Shown here piece by piece: positions 50,906-59,952 of a stretch of DNA of 64,000 bases (the first letter of the stretch is position 1; the number at the start of each line of letters is the position of its first letter). The notes beneath the pieces are model-generated. The model had not been told where the DNA came from. It saw only the letters and a list, made by a program, of their open reading frames with translations, and made no database searches. Origin of the DNA: Acinetobacter oleivorans DR1 (GTDB lineage: Bacteria; Pseudomonadota; Gammaproteobacteria; Pseudomonadales; Moraxellaceae); the NCBI RefSeq assembly GCF_000196795.1, contig NC_014259.1:3410001-3474000 (forward strand), read 5' to 3'. The position numbers and the translations under genes were made by a program.

Positions 50906-52189
50906 TTAACGTAATACCGAAATTTTAATTTGTCCATGATTAGATAGCTCTTGATCCGGCATATCCACAGCCGAAGATAAAGGCGTTAACATAATATAGT
51001 GTGTACGTTCTGGTACCTGTAAAATGCCTAAAATCGATGCATGTTGTAAAATCGTCGCAGGATACGACTTACTTTTAAACCCACTAGCACCTTCTATAAC
51101 ACAACCCTTTTCATCCAAGAAAACAGCGAGGGGCCAATAATATACAGGCTTGTCATTGGTTGTAGCATAGGAAGCTACTTGTATATTCTTAATAGAGGAG
51201 TCTACTTTTACGACTTCGTATTCAAACTTTTCTTTAAGAGGTTTTCTCGGCCATAACCCAACTTCTTTATTCTGGCTTAGCTTTTTAATTGATTTGTTAT
51301 AGCCATTAATAAAACATAAATCATTTTCAAAAGTGCTTGCTAACTCTTTGTGCGAAAGTCTCACATAAGTAGGAGCTAATACCACAGAAGAGACTTGATC
51401 TTCTTGAGATCGATGCAATACGTTATCAAGGATAGACTGACCAACACCTTTTTTACGCTCAATAGATTCCGTACGACCTAAACCGTCAGGCATAATATAA
51501 AAACGTTTTTTTCCTTCTAGATTAAACTCTTGGTTCTCTAAATATTCATTATTGACGTATTCAACACCATCAATAGTAGTGTACTTCGTCTCATCCTTTT
51601 TTGGAGCTACTTGTGCTGATGAAGTAACGATATCCTTAGACAAAGGTGGAGCTGAATTCAGTTCTGCTTTTTCTTCAATCTTTCGTTGGGAAGCAGAATC
51701 CTTTATCACTGTTTTTTCTTTAGTAGTTGCTAACTTAGACTTTTGATCAATAACTTTTGATTCTTCTTTGCTTATTTTTATCTGTTTTGAAACTGTAGAT
51801 TGTTTCTTTATCGAGACAGTTGGTGCAGTTGGTGCAGTTGGTGCAGTTGGTGCAGTTGGTGCAGTTGGTGCAGTTGGTGCAGTTGGTGCAGTTGGTGCAG
51901 TATTAGACGACTTTGTATTTACTTTAGGCAATTCTTTTGATTTTAAAGATATTTCCGGCAACACTTGATGTTCTAGAGGAGTCGCCTTTATCTCTGGATT
52001 TGTTAATACCTTAGGCGGTATAACAGTTCGTTCCACCCTTTTACTCGGAACAATCATTGGTCGACCATCAGGACCAATAATCGTATAAAAACCATCCGCG
52101 TAAATAGCAGAGTTACTTGCTATTGCAATAAAAAAAATCACAATAGCAAATTCAGGTCGAAACATCCATTCGCAATTTAATTTTACCAT
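50906..52189 (-). CDS. filE: FilE, Pro-Thr-Ala repeat protein of the fil operon
   Basis: The product is 427 aa with an N-terminal membrane segment (about residues 12-31, FAIVIFFIAIASNSAIYA). It begins DGFYTIIGPDGRPMIVPSKR after the signal. A Thr-Ala-Pro tripeptide tract at about residues 97-124 is encoded by a 9-bp VNTR. A charged Lys/Glu linker follows, then a globular C-terminal domain (about 290-427). The start overlaps the filD stop by 7 bp, so translation is coupled. Role unknown; the linker could span the periplasm. Confidence 0.78.
   Translation of the reverse strand: MVKLNCEWMFRPEFAIVIFFIAIASNSAIYADGFYTIIGPDGRPMIVPSKRVERTVIPPKVLTNPEIKATPLEHQVLPEISLKSKELPKVNTKSSNTAPTAPTAPTAPTAPTAPTAPTAPTAPTVSIKKQSTVSKQIKISKEESKVIDQKSKLATTKEKTVIKDSASQRKIEEKAELNSAPPLSKDIVTSSAQVAPKKDETKYTTIDGVEYVNNEYLENQEFNLEGKKRFYIMPDGLGRTESIERKKGVGQSILDNVLHRSQEDQVSSVVLAPTYVRLSHKELASTFENDLCFINGYNKSIKKLSQNKEVGLWPRKPLKEKFEYEVVKVDSSIKNIQVASYATTNDKPVYYWPLAVFLDEKGCVIEGASGFKSKSYPATILQHASILGILQVPERTHYIMLTPLSSAVDMPDQELSNHGQIKISVLR
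51822..51902. repeat. 9-bp VNTR in filE
   Basis: Nine tandem copies of GGTGCAGTT (eight exact, the last ending in A), encoding Ala-Pro-Thr repeats on the minus strand. In-frame variation in copy number would change linker length without breaking the gene. Confidence 0.97.
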
Positions 52190-53853
52190 TTTGTTCTATA
52201 ATTTAACCCGAGTACTGTAACTTTGGTATTGGTTTTAACATCCAAACCGGCATAAGGGTTTAACAGGATATTATCAACTCCTGTTTTATTAGATAAGGTA
52301 CTAGTCCCTGCTGGAATATTATCGCGGCTACGTAAGAAACCAACTGAAAGATCCAAATCTGTGTCAGCATCAAATCGATATCCAACACCCAAACCGAATA
52401 ATTGCGCATTATTAATTGGAATCATGGTATTACGTTTATCATTCGGAATAGCACTAGCGCGAGGCTCATAACCAGCACGTAACTTCAAACGATCTGTTGC
52501 GGAATACTCTAAACCAATACCCCAACTCCATGGTGAGGTAAACTTTAAAGGTAAACCTAATGAAGCATCTGTCACATCATTTGATAAAAGTTTGGCAACT
52601 TTGAGTAAAGTAATCTGTCTATCAAATTCAAATTTGAACTTATCCCATGCAGAATAGTCAGTCCAGCCCACATCAAAGTTAACTTGCAAATCAGGGAATA
52701 TCTTATATTTAATCCCTGCTTGGAAATGGGCTGGATATTCCAGATCCATCGCCGCTAATCCAGACTCAGAACTCGGTACATTTACCGGTAAACCGAGAAT
52801 TTGACCCAAAACCTGACCTGTAGCTGAGGAGTTTAAGCCTTTAATTAATTCTTGAGGAGCCTTAGCATTATTAATCAGGTATTTCCCTTTCATACGCATC
52901 TTAGCTGCACTTTGATAAACCATACCAAAGCCAAAATCGTCCGTCGGTTCCCACATTAATCCTAAGTTATAGCTTGGGCTTAAAGACTGCTCCATAGAAA
53001 CTTGAAGTGATCCCATTTTCTTAAAAGGGTTCATTCCTTCTTGAGTATTACATAAGCCAAATAACAATAGATTAGTAATCATATCGTTATTGTCTTTGAA
53101 AGGTCCACATACCACGTCATCAACCATCCGCAACACTCCAATCATATCGTTGGGAAATCGCAAATCGGTTTTCATGGCAAGAGCGTTATAAGACATCCCC
53201 ACAGAGGCACCGATCGACAAATGGTCATTTACTTGATAACCAAAAGATGGAGACAAATAAGTAATTCGCTCAACAGCCACTTGCTGGCCCATAAAGTTTC
53301 CCGCATTACCATTTTCAGCGCCAAAACCTGCAATTAAAGGTGCATAAATTGCAGTAGCATAGGTCAGCTTTGAACCTGGAGGTTTATAGGCGATCCCTGC
53401 TGTAGGTGCAACGAGTGGGTAACCAGCACCCAGATCAACCATTTTTTTGAGAATCGGTATATATAAACTGGCGTACTCAACATCACCACGTACAGGGCCT
53501 TTAAAATCAGTACAAATATTAGCTGTAACTTCTGGACCATCATTACAAACAAGAGGGTCATCTGAGTAGCCAAAAACGTTATAACCAGGAGGGGCTGAGA
53601 ACTCACGTTGAATATCAAAGTTCGCTAAAATTCCTTGCACATCTGTTTGTAAGCCATCAATTTTTGCTAAAGCTGCAGGGTTAAAGTGAACTGCACTAAT
53701 GCCGGGAGGATCTGCAGTTACAGCATTCCCCATCGATAGTGAACGAATATCAACAGCTAGGTTTTGTCCTAATTGAGCATTGGCAAAGCTAGAAAAACCG
53801 GAGATAACAATTGCCGCCGTTAAAGGACATAATTTAGGATATTTCACCTGCAT
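52183..53853 (-). CDS. filD: FilD, FadL/OmpP1-like outer membrane protein
   Basis: The product is 556 aa with a signal peptide to about ANA. The mature N-terminus SLSMGNAVTADPPGISAVHF-type motif (GNAVTADPPGISAVHFNPA) is the NPA box of FadL-family barrels, and the chain ends in an aromatic-rich strand (VLGLNYRTKW). It is probably the outer-membrane pore of the fil system. It overlaps filE and follows filC by 6 bp. Confidence 0.82.
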   Translation of the reverse strand: MQVKYPKLCPLTAAIVISGFSSFANAQLGQNLAVDIRSLSMGNAVTADPPGISAVHFNPAALAKIDGLQTDVQGILANFDIQREFSAPPGYNVFGYSDDPLVCNDGPEVTANICTDFKGPVRGDVEYASLYIPILKKMVDLGAGYPLVAPTAGIAYKPPGSKLTYATAIYAPLIAGFGAENGNAGNFMGQQVAVERITYLSPSFGYQVNDHLSIGASVGMSYNALAMKTDLRFPNDMIGVLRMVDDVVCGPFKDNNDMITNLLLFGLCNTQEGMNPFKKMGSLQVSMEQSLSPSYNLGLMWEPTDDFGFGMVYQSAAKMRMKGKYLINNAKAPQELIKGLNSSATGQVLGQILGLPVNVPSSESGLAAMDLEYPAHFQAGIKYKIFPDLQVNFDVGWTDYSAWDKFKFEFDRQITLLKVAKLLSNDVTDASLGLPLKFTSPWSWGIGLEYSATDRLKLRAGYEPRASAIPNDKRNTMIPINNAQLFGLGVGYRFDADTDLDLSVGFLRSRDNIPAGTSTLSNKTGVDNILLNPYAGLDVKTNTKVTVLGLNYRTKW

Positions 53854-53859
53854 ATCTCC

Positions 53860-55059
53860 TTATTTGGTTTTTTTGCCAAAACCTATAAAATCTAGCGGGA
53901 AAGATAGACCAAGCGAAACATCTGGTGCATCTTCGGTTAAACCAATACCCACTGTACCATTAACAATTGTTTCAGGTGAAACACGTACACCTAAAGCAAA
54001 AGACAACATTGCACTACTTTGGTCTGGCGACTTATATGATTCACCATTCTTAAACTGGAACTCAGCATCCATGTTAAAGCTTTGTTGATATGACATGGTT
54101 AATGACACGTCATAGTTAAATGAGTAAGCAAAACCAAAAGAGAAACCACCGCTAATACCAGGGTCAAAACTCTCTAGATAACGAGGACCATTAGCTCCAC
54201 CACCACGTGCCTGATTTAACCCTGTTTCTTTAAAACCATAATTAGCAGAGGCTGAAGCAAATAAAACCACAGGATCAATATATTTACGGGTACTTGCTCC
54301 AATTCCAGCAGAGTAATAACCTTTACCTGTTGAAAGCTCATCCAAACCGATTTCGTAAGGACTGTCTCCAGTTTTTGTGGAAAGATTACCAAATAACACT
54401 AATGGCAAACGACCTTGCTTTAACGGGAAAGGCTCCCAGCGAGCTCCTAAAGAAATATCACCTAAACCAGCAGTAGTTGTATCACGAATAATTTCAGATT
54501 TTGCAACGAAAGGAACTGTTGCTGATAAAGTTAAGTTGTCCAATACACCATATTGAACAGTAAAACTATTCGTTAAAGTATGGTTCGCATCTTCTTCAAC
54601 ACGTAAACGGTTGAGTTGAGATGAATCATCAGCTAAAGCTAAATCAATTCGAGTATCGCGATAATAAGTATAGTCAAGATCGTAATAAGCTGAAAATATG
54701 CCTCTTTTAATCAATGAATATTGACGTTCATTTGATGTAAATACTTCTTGTAAATTTGTCTCTTGGGTCGCATCGCCTTCTTTTTTCTGTAAAGCAGTAG
54801 CGGCTTGATTAGCTCCCGTATTTGAAGATGCAACAGACGCAGGTTCAGTAGTTACAATATCTGCGGCTGGAGCTGTACTTGTATCTTGAACTGAATCTAT
54901 TGCTGGTGTTACTACAGATCCTGTACTCGAATCAGAAATAACTGCGGTGTTTTGTGCTTCAGCTTCAGTTTGTGCGACTTGATCATTTGCATAAAGTGTG
55001 CCCGTAATAGCACTCATACTTAATGCCAATACACTCATCTTCATCCATAGATTATTCAT
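53860..55059 (-). CDS. filC: FilC, outer-membrane-type beta protein
   Basis: The product is 399 aa with a signal peptide (MNNLWMKMSVLALSMSAITG..., cleavage near YAND). A low-complexity Ala/Thr/Ser region spans residues 25-95. The rest is beta-strand-rich (YYDLDYTYYRDTRIDLALA, SFTVQYGVLDNLTLSATVPF) like a small outer-membrane barrel, ending in a phenylalanine-containing strand. ATG 55059 has GGGAAG upstream. Member of filABCDEF. Confidence 0.78.
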   Translation of the reverse strand: MNNLWMKMSVLALSMSAITGTLYANDQVAQTEAEAQNTAVISDSSTGSVVTPAIDSVQDTSTAPAADIVTTEPASVASSNTGANQAATALQKKEGDATQETNLQEVFTSNERQYSLIKRGIFSAYYDLDYTYYRDTRIDLALADDSSQLNRLRVEEDANHTLTNSFTVQYGVLDNLTLSATVPFVAKSEIIRDTTTAGLGDISLGARWEPFPLKQGRLPLVLFGNLSTKTGDSPYEIGLDELSTGKGYYSAGIGASTRKYIDPVVLFASASANYGFKETGLNQARGGGANGPRYLESFDPGISGGFSFGFAYSFNYDVSLTMSYQQSFNMDAEFQFKNGESYKSPDQSSAMLSFALGVRVSPETIVNGTVGIGLTEDAPDVSLGLSFPLDFIGFGKKTK

Positions 55060-55104
55060 GTTTCTTCCCACCTAATGTATTTATTTTACTCAATTCATAT
55101 TTGA

Positions 55105-55944
55105 TTATTTACGCTTATAGTAAAGACGCATATACGTTTCAATTGGCTGATTATAGGTTGCAGAATTTGGGTCTTTATCAAGTACCCGACGCATGGTTGA
55201 TGCTTTATTTGCTAAACGGTCATAATTGAATGTTGGATATTGCACATCCACAAAGGCATAACGGTTAACAGTTGCATCTTCTACATGACGCATATCTGAG
55301 TCTTTTAAGGCCAATAAATCTTTACGCTGAGATTCAGGAACAGAAACAACAAATAATGTATTGTTATCCCAAACTTCTTTAAAACGATTTTCATCAAAGC
55401 TGATATTCCCTAATGCAGGATCAGCAACATATACTCGTCCATCTTTATAAGCTTTATATACGACAAAATGCTTAAAACCAGCATAGGAAATTGGAACAAT
55501 CGCAGGCTGTCCAAGATTGACTAAATCCGAAAATTCTCCACGATAACCTCCGCTATCTAAACCAATAGCAGTTACAAAGCGCTTCATATCAAGTAATGAG
55601 AAACTTCGACGCTCAATAATACGTTGGTATTCACCATACTGTAGTAAGCCGCTCATTGTCTGCTGTTCAGTCAAACTAGTTCCCACATAACCATTTAAAA
55701 GCGTAGTAAGAGCAGCTGAACCGCAACTATAATCGTATGCTTGTCGAACAATACCTCGAAACTGATCTTCTACAGCTGGTTTAATCTGAACTGGTTCAAT
55801 ATGATTACGGCGAAAAGATAAATTACGTGAATCGGCAGTCTCTGTGTAATAAACAGTTCCCGGTGGCTTTTTTTCTATTTCGAAGGCTTCTGTCGCAAAG
55901 TAATACATCAATGCTGAGCCTAAAACAATCTCTAACATAAGCAC
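55105..55944 (-). CDS. filB: FilB, C39-type cysteine peptidase
   Basis: The product is 279 aa with an N-terminal hydrophobic segment (residues 4-20). The C39 peptidase domain (about 60-190) has a full catalytic set: Cys74 in YDYSCGSAALTTLL, His159 in GFKHFVVYK and Asp175 in VADPALGN. C39 peptidases cut leader peptides after double glycine during export. Here the likely target is a fil-secreted protein such as FilA, an inference. It starts about 300 bp downstream of the filA stop, beyond a terminator. Confidence 0.82.
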   Translation of the reverse strand: MLMLEIVLGSALMYYFATEAFEIEKKPPGTVYYTETADSRNLSFRRNHIEPVQIKPAVEDQFRGIVRQAYDYSCGSAALTTLLNGYVGTSLTEQQTMSGLLQYGEYQRIIERRSFSLLDMKRFVTAIGLDSGGYRGEFSDLVNLGQPAIVPISYAGFKHFVVYKAYKDGRVYVADPALGNISFDENRFKEVWDNNTLFVVSVPESQRKDLLALKDSDMRHVEDATVNRYAFVDVQYPTFNYDRLANKASTMRRVLDKDPNSATYNQPIETYMRLYYKRK

Positions 55945-56202
55945 TTGGTCTAAATGGTGGCCTAACTGGCCTTATTCATTTTATTCTTAGAGCAATAGCT
56001 CTACATCCCTGTGTTTTGAAGATACCTTTTTTTTTGTAAAAAACAGCTTTTTTTTAATCTTTTTGATGAATGTATAGTTCTACTCTAATTAAACTGTTAA
56101 TTAAATCTCATTTTTGAACATTGGTTTTTCTAATATATAAATTATTCATATAATAATTTATATTAAACAACTATATAAAATCATTTCATTTTTTTATTCA
56201 AT

Positions 56203-56234
56203 AAAAAAAGCGCGTATAAAAACGCGCTTTTTTT
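56203..56234 (-). terminator. Terminator between filA and filB
   Basis: AAGCGCGT / ACGCGCTT stem with a 6-nt loop and A/T runs both sides, 10 bp past the filA stop. Read-through would be needed to express filB-F from the filA promoter. Confidence 0.88.
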
Positions 56235-56243
56235 AATTTTAAA

Positions 56244-57095
56244 TTAGTGACCAGAAATTGTAATTGTAGAAGTACCCACTTTTAAACCTTGGATTTCAAC
56301 ATCACCGATTGAAGAAGCAGTACTAGAACCTAAATGTACGCCTTGTACATAAACATTCATACCTTGAGTACTATTATTTTGAATTTTCAAGCCAGTTGGT
56401 ACAACTGAAATATTAGCATCTACATCTAAGTCACCAGTTGTATTACCAGCACCACGAACCATTACTTTGTCTAGGACAATTTTACCGCCACCTGCAGCGT
56501 CATTAATACCGAAGTTAGATAAAGTTAAACCACCTTTTAAAGCTGAATTCACTTTAATCATTGCGCCTTGCGGAGTAGAACCTAATTGTACATTCGCTGA
56601 AATTGCGCCTAATGATAAATCTAAACCAGAAATAATTTCAGTTGGAGCAGTTTCAGTAATACCACGTACAGCAGTAGTTGTATTTAATGTACCAGAAGTA
56701 CCTACACCAACAGAACCGACATGTACATCAACCGCACCTACATTTGCAGCAACGTTTAAAAATGCGCCATTTGCACCTGAAGCACCAACGCTATCAATTT
56801 TAAGATCTAACAGGTTTGTGGTTGTATCAACTTGTTTAACAGTTACTCCACTTACTGCAATCGCACCTGCAGTTGCTGCAGCACCTGTAATTCCTGTAGT
56901 AGGGTTTAAACCATCGTTATCATGAATATATAATTTATCGATAGAAATACCGCCAGAACCTAAAGCGATACCGATGTTAATACCATCTTGACCTGTAGCA
57001 GCGCTTAGTGCAGCATCGTCCATTGACTGCATTGCCATTGCATTTGCACTGATAGCTAAAGAAGAAACTAAAGCAAGTTTAGTGAACATTTTCAT
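56244..57095 (-). CDS. filA: FilA, secreted beta-repeat protein
   Basis: The product is 283 aa with a signal peptide (to about ANAMA). A conserved LSAATGQDGINIGI-type motif (MDDAALSAATGQDG) follows at the mature N-terminus. The rest is Gly/Ala/Thr/Val-rich without cysteine, with short beta repeats (VGAVDVHVGSVGVG). It looks like an abundant surface or fibre subunit. ATG 57095 is preceded by GGGAGAG. Placed first in the operon and separated from filB by a terminator, as expected for a major subunit. Confidence 0.82.
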   Translation of the reverse strand: MKMFTKLALVSSLAISANAMAMQSMDDAALSAATGQDGINIGIALGSGGISIDKLYIHDNDGLNPTTGITGAAATAGAIAVSGVTVKQVDTTTNLLDLKIDSVGASGANGAFLNVAANVGAVDVHVGSVGVGTSGTLNTTTAVRGITETAPTEIISGLDLSLGAISANVQLGSTPQGAMIKVNSALKGGLTLSNFGINDAAGGGKIVLDKVMVRGAGNTTGDLDVDANISVVPTGLKIQNNSTQGMNVYVQGVHLGSSTASSIGDVEIQGLKVGTSTITISGH

Positions 57096-57116
57096 TGAGC
57101 ACTCTCCCAAGAGCAT

Positions 57117-57450
57117 TTATTTTTTGACTTTAACCACTCTCATTGTCTCAAGTTGCATTTTTCTTTATATAGCAACCGAAACTTCCAATCCTTGAGTAGT
57201 TTTGCTTAGCAATTACTAAATTACATCTACGTTACTTTTTGTTCAACTAGTGTTGTGCATTTTTTGCCAACTACCCGACAAACGGTACGCTCAATTTATT
57301 TCGCTTTTAACGACTAATCCCAACGCCAATCCCACTCTAAAATTCGACTATTTTATCAACGAAAAGTACCTCTCTTCTAAGTCTTCTCCCTGATGATCCG
57401 CAAGTTGTAGTAAACTAATATTTCCCTCATTAACTATTCTGTTATTTAAA
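57117..57450. other. Divergent promoter region filA / pabB
   Basis: About 330-350 bp with no supported gene. AT-rich, it must contain the promoters for filA (minus) and pabB (plus). No clear dyad or riboswitch was recognised. Confidence 0.5.
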
Positions 57451-58794
57451 ATGTCTCAGTTAAAGAAAAAAATCTCATTACATGGTAAAAGTACTGCCGA
57501 GATTTTAAAAAATTTACAAGGATTAACTGGGCTCATTTATTTAAATGACAATAATAATCCTATTATTGGTTTTCTCCCGCAACAATACATTCTTATTCAG
57601 AATGAAGAGAATATAGCATTTCAACGTCAAAAATTTAATGAATATAAAGAAATATTAAAATCGAATCAATTATTAGAATTTGTTCAACTAAAAGAAATTA
57701 AAAATACTAAATCAATAACAAGTTTTAATGGCGGCTATATCGGTTTTATTAGTTATGATTTTGCTGCACATCAATTTATTAATACTCAGACTCATATGCA
57801 GCCATCTTTGTTCTTAGGTCAATATCGTTCTTTTTTAAAATATATAGATAATGTTTGGTATTTTTTTAGTGATGAAGAAAATGCATTAGACCTATTTAAA
57901 TATATTGAAAAGAAGTTAGAGATTCCTAATTCAAATAAATCTAAAAATATATTTGAATTAAAAACTGCTATTCAACCAAGATGGTCTAAAGAACAATATT
58001 TTGAAGCTTTTAACAAAATACAAGAATACATTAAAGCTGGAGATTGTTATCAAATTAATTTAACCCAAGAATTTAAAGCTGATTTCAAAGGTTCCTTATT
58101 AAATAAAGCTGAAGATTTATGGAACCTTACTAATGCCCCATATGCAGGTTATTTAAGATTAGATCAATTTGAGTTATTAAGTTGTTCTCCTGAACTCTTT
58201 ATTGAATTCAATCAAAATAAACAAATTAAGACTCGACCTATTAAGGGAACCATGCCTCGATATGAAGATATCGAAAAAGATTTTATTTCAAAACAAACTT
58301 TAAAAAACTCGCAAAAAGATCAGGCCGAGAATGTCATGATTGTTGATTTATTACGTAATGATTTGAGCATTTATGCCAATACAGGGTCCGTAAAAACAAC
58401 ACAATTATTCGAGATTGAAAGTTTTAATCAAGTTCATCATATGGTCAGCGAGATTGTTGCCACGCTTAAAGATGATATTAATCCAATGCAAATGTTGCTC
58501 TCTGCTTTACCGGGGGGATCGATTACAGGAGCCCCAAAAATTAGGGCAATGCAAATTATTGAAGAATTAGAAGAAGAAGCAAGAGGTGCTTATTGCGGGA
58601 CATTAGGTTACTTCAATTTTGATGGAACGGGTCGCTGGAATATTCTTATCCGTAGTTTTCAACAATATCAAAATCAGCTCTCTTTGTGGGCCGGTGGTGG
58701 CATTACCATTGCCTCAAATGCAGAAGCAGAATATCAAGAAAGCCTCGATAAAATTTCTGCCATGCTGAACTTGATGAACAGCACAGCAGACTAA
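57451..58794 (+). CDS. pabB: Aminodeoxychorismate synthase component I
   Basis: The product is 447 aa, a chorismate-binding enzyme: IKAGDCYQINLTQEFKADFK, SCSPELFIEF, KTRPIKGTMPR, VDLLRNDLSIYA and LPGGSITGAPKIRAMQIIEE. PIKGT with Lys is the PabB-type signature that distinguishes it from TrpE (PIAGT). It makes aminodeoxychorismate for folate, using a glutaminase partner encoded elsewhere. Noticeably more AT-rich in its first half than its his neighbours. Confidence 0.93.
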   Translation: MSQLKKKISLHGKSTAEILKNLQGLTGLIYLNDNNNPIIGFLPQQYILIQNEENIAFQRQKFNEYKEILKSNQLLEFVQLKEIKNTKSITSFNGGYIGFISYDFAAHQFINTQTHMQPSLFLGQYRSFLKYIDNVWYFFSDEENALDLFKYIEKKLEIPNSNKSKNIFELKTAIQPRWSKEQYFEAFNKIQEYIKAGDCYQINLTQEFKADFKGSLLNKAEDLWNLTNAPYAGYLRLDQFELLSCSPELFIEFNQNKQIKTRPIKGTMPRYEDIEKDFISKQTLKNSQKDQAENVMIVDLLRNDLSIYANTGSVKTTQLFEIESFNQVHHMVSEIVATLKDDINPMQMLLSALPGGSITGAPKIRAMQIIEELEEEARGAYCGTLGYFNFDGTGRWNILIRSFQQYQNQLSLWAGGGITIASNAEAEYQESLDKISAMLNLMNSTAD

Positions 58795-58797
58795 AAC

Positions 58798-59883
58798 TTA
58801 AAGAATATCTTGTTTTAACGTTTGCACTAAACGCATATTCTGCTCATCAGTACCCACTGTAATACGCAAAAATTGATTAATACGAGGCTTATTGAAATAA
58901 CGCACAATAATACCTTGTTCACGTAATTGCTGTGCAAGTTTGCCTGCATCATGGACTGAGTGTGAAGCAAAAATAAAGTTCGCTTTAGAAGGTAAAACTT
59001 TAAAGCCCAAAGCAGTTAAGTCATCTACTAGCTTTTCACGACTAGAAATAACTCTCTGAAGTTGTTCTTCAAAATAAGCCTGATCTTCAAAAGAAGCTAC
59101 CGCGGCTGCAATTGCAAAACGGTCAATAGGATATGAGTTAAAACTATTTTTGACAGCTTCAAGCGCTGCAATTAAATGTGGCTGAGCGATTGCAAAACCA
59201 ACGCGCAAACCAGCTAATGAACGAGACTTCGAAGTTGTTTGACAAACAACCAAATTCTCATAGCGATTTACAAGACCAACTGCGGATTCTGCCCCAAAAT
59301 CAACATAAGCCTCATCGATCACCACTACCCGATCTGGATTTGCTTTTAAGATTTGCTCGATATCTGGCAAACCCATTGCAATACTGGTTGGTGCATTAGG
59401 GTTTGTAATAACAATCCCACCATTTGGTTGTATATAGTCCTTAGCTTCTATCTCGAAATTCTCATTAAGTGGAATTTCTTTAGTTTTTGTTCCAAAGAAC
59501 TGACTATAAACTGGATAAAAACTATAAGTAATATCCGGATAAAGAATCGGTTCATCTTGAAGGAAAAATGCTTTAAAAATATGAGCAAGTACTTCGTCTG
59601 AGCCGTTACCCACAAAAACTTGAGAAATCTCAATATTCTGTTGCTTAGCAATTGCTTGCTTTAAAGCTGTAGCATCTGGGTCTGGATATAAACGCAATGC
59701 ATCAGCTTGCTGAGTTAAAACAGCTTGAACTGCTTCAACTACTTTTGGTGATGGCGGATATGGATTTTCATTCGTATTAAGTTTCAATAAATTCTGAATT
59801 TTAGGCTGTTCACCAGGAACATAAGGCTCTAATTCACGAACTTCTGGACTCCAAAAGCGCATTTGTGCTGTAGATAAAGTCAT
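58798..59883 (-). CDS. hisC: Histidinol-phosphate aminotransferase
   Basis: The product is 361 aa, a PLP fold-type I enzyme: LNTNENPYPPSP, VGNGSDEVLAHIFKAF, ITNPNAPTSIAM, VIDEAYVDFGAE and the PLP lysine in TTSKSRSLAGLRVG (Lys about 223). It makes histidinol phosphate. It starts 15 bp downstream of a strong terminator, so transcription from hisD is probably reduced. Confidence 0.94.
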   Translation of the reverse strand: MTLSTAQMRFWSPEVRELEPYVPGEQPKIQNLLKLNTNENPYPPSPKVVEAVQAVLTQQADALRLYPDPDATALKQAIAKQQNIEISQVFVGNGSDEVLAHIFKAFFLQDEPILYPDITYSFYPVYSQFFGTKTKEIPLNENFEIEAKDYIQPNGGIVITNPNAPTSIAMGLPDIEQILKANPDRVVVIDEAYVDFGAESAVGLVNRYENLVVCQTTSKSRSLAGLRVGFAIAQPHLIAALEAVKNSFNSYPIDRFAIAAAVASFEDQAYFEEQLQRVISSREKLVDDLTALGFKVLPSKANFIFASHSVHDAGKLAQQLREQGIIVRYFNKPRINQFLRITVGTDEQNMRLVQTLKQDIL

Positions 59884-59897
59884 GGTCTTATCTCAAA

Positions 59898-59918
59898 AAA
59901 GGGCTGAAAATCAGCCCT
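59898..59918 (-). terminator. Intrinsic terminator between hisD and hisC
   Basis: AGGGCTGA (59900-59907) / TCAGCCCT (59911-59918) with a 3-nt loop; on the minus strand a run of six T follows. The hisC start codon is 15 bp further on. Confidence 0.82.
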
Positions 59919-59952
59919 GAGTAATAATTAAAAAACTACAAGGTTTATAAGC

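Noticed and set aside
51768..51968. Plus-strand open frame rich in Gly-Ala-Val
   Set aside because: It is the antisense reading of the filE 9-bp repeat; no RBS or independent support.
56467..56925. 152-codon plus-strand open frame
   Set aside because: Antisense shadow of filA, created by its low-complexity Gly/Ala/Thr codons; filA has signal peptide and RBS.
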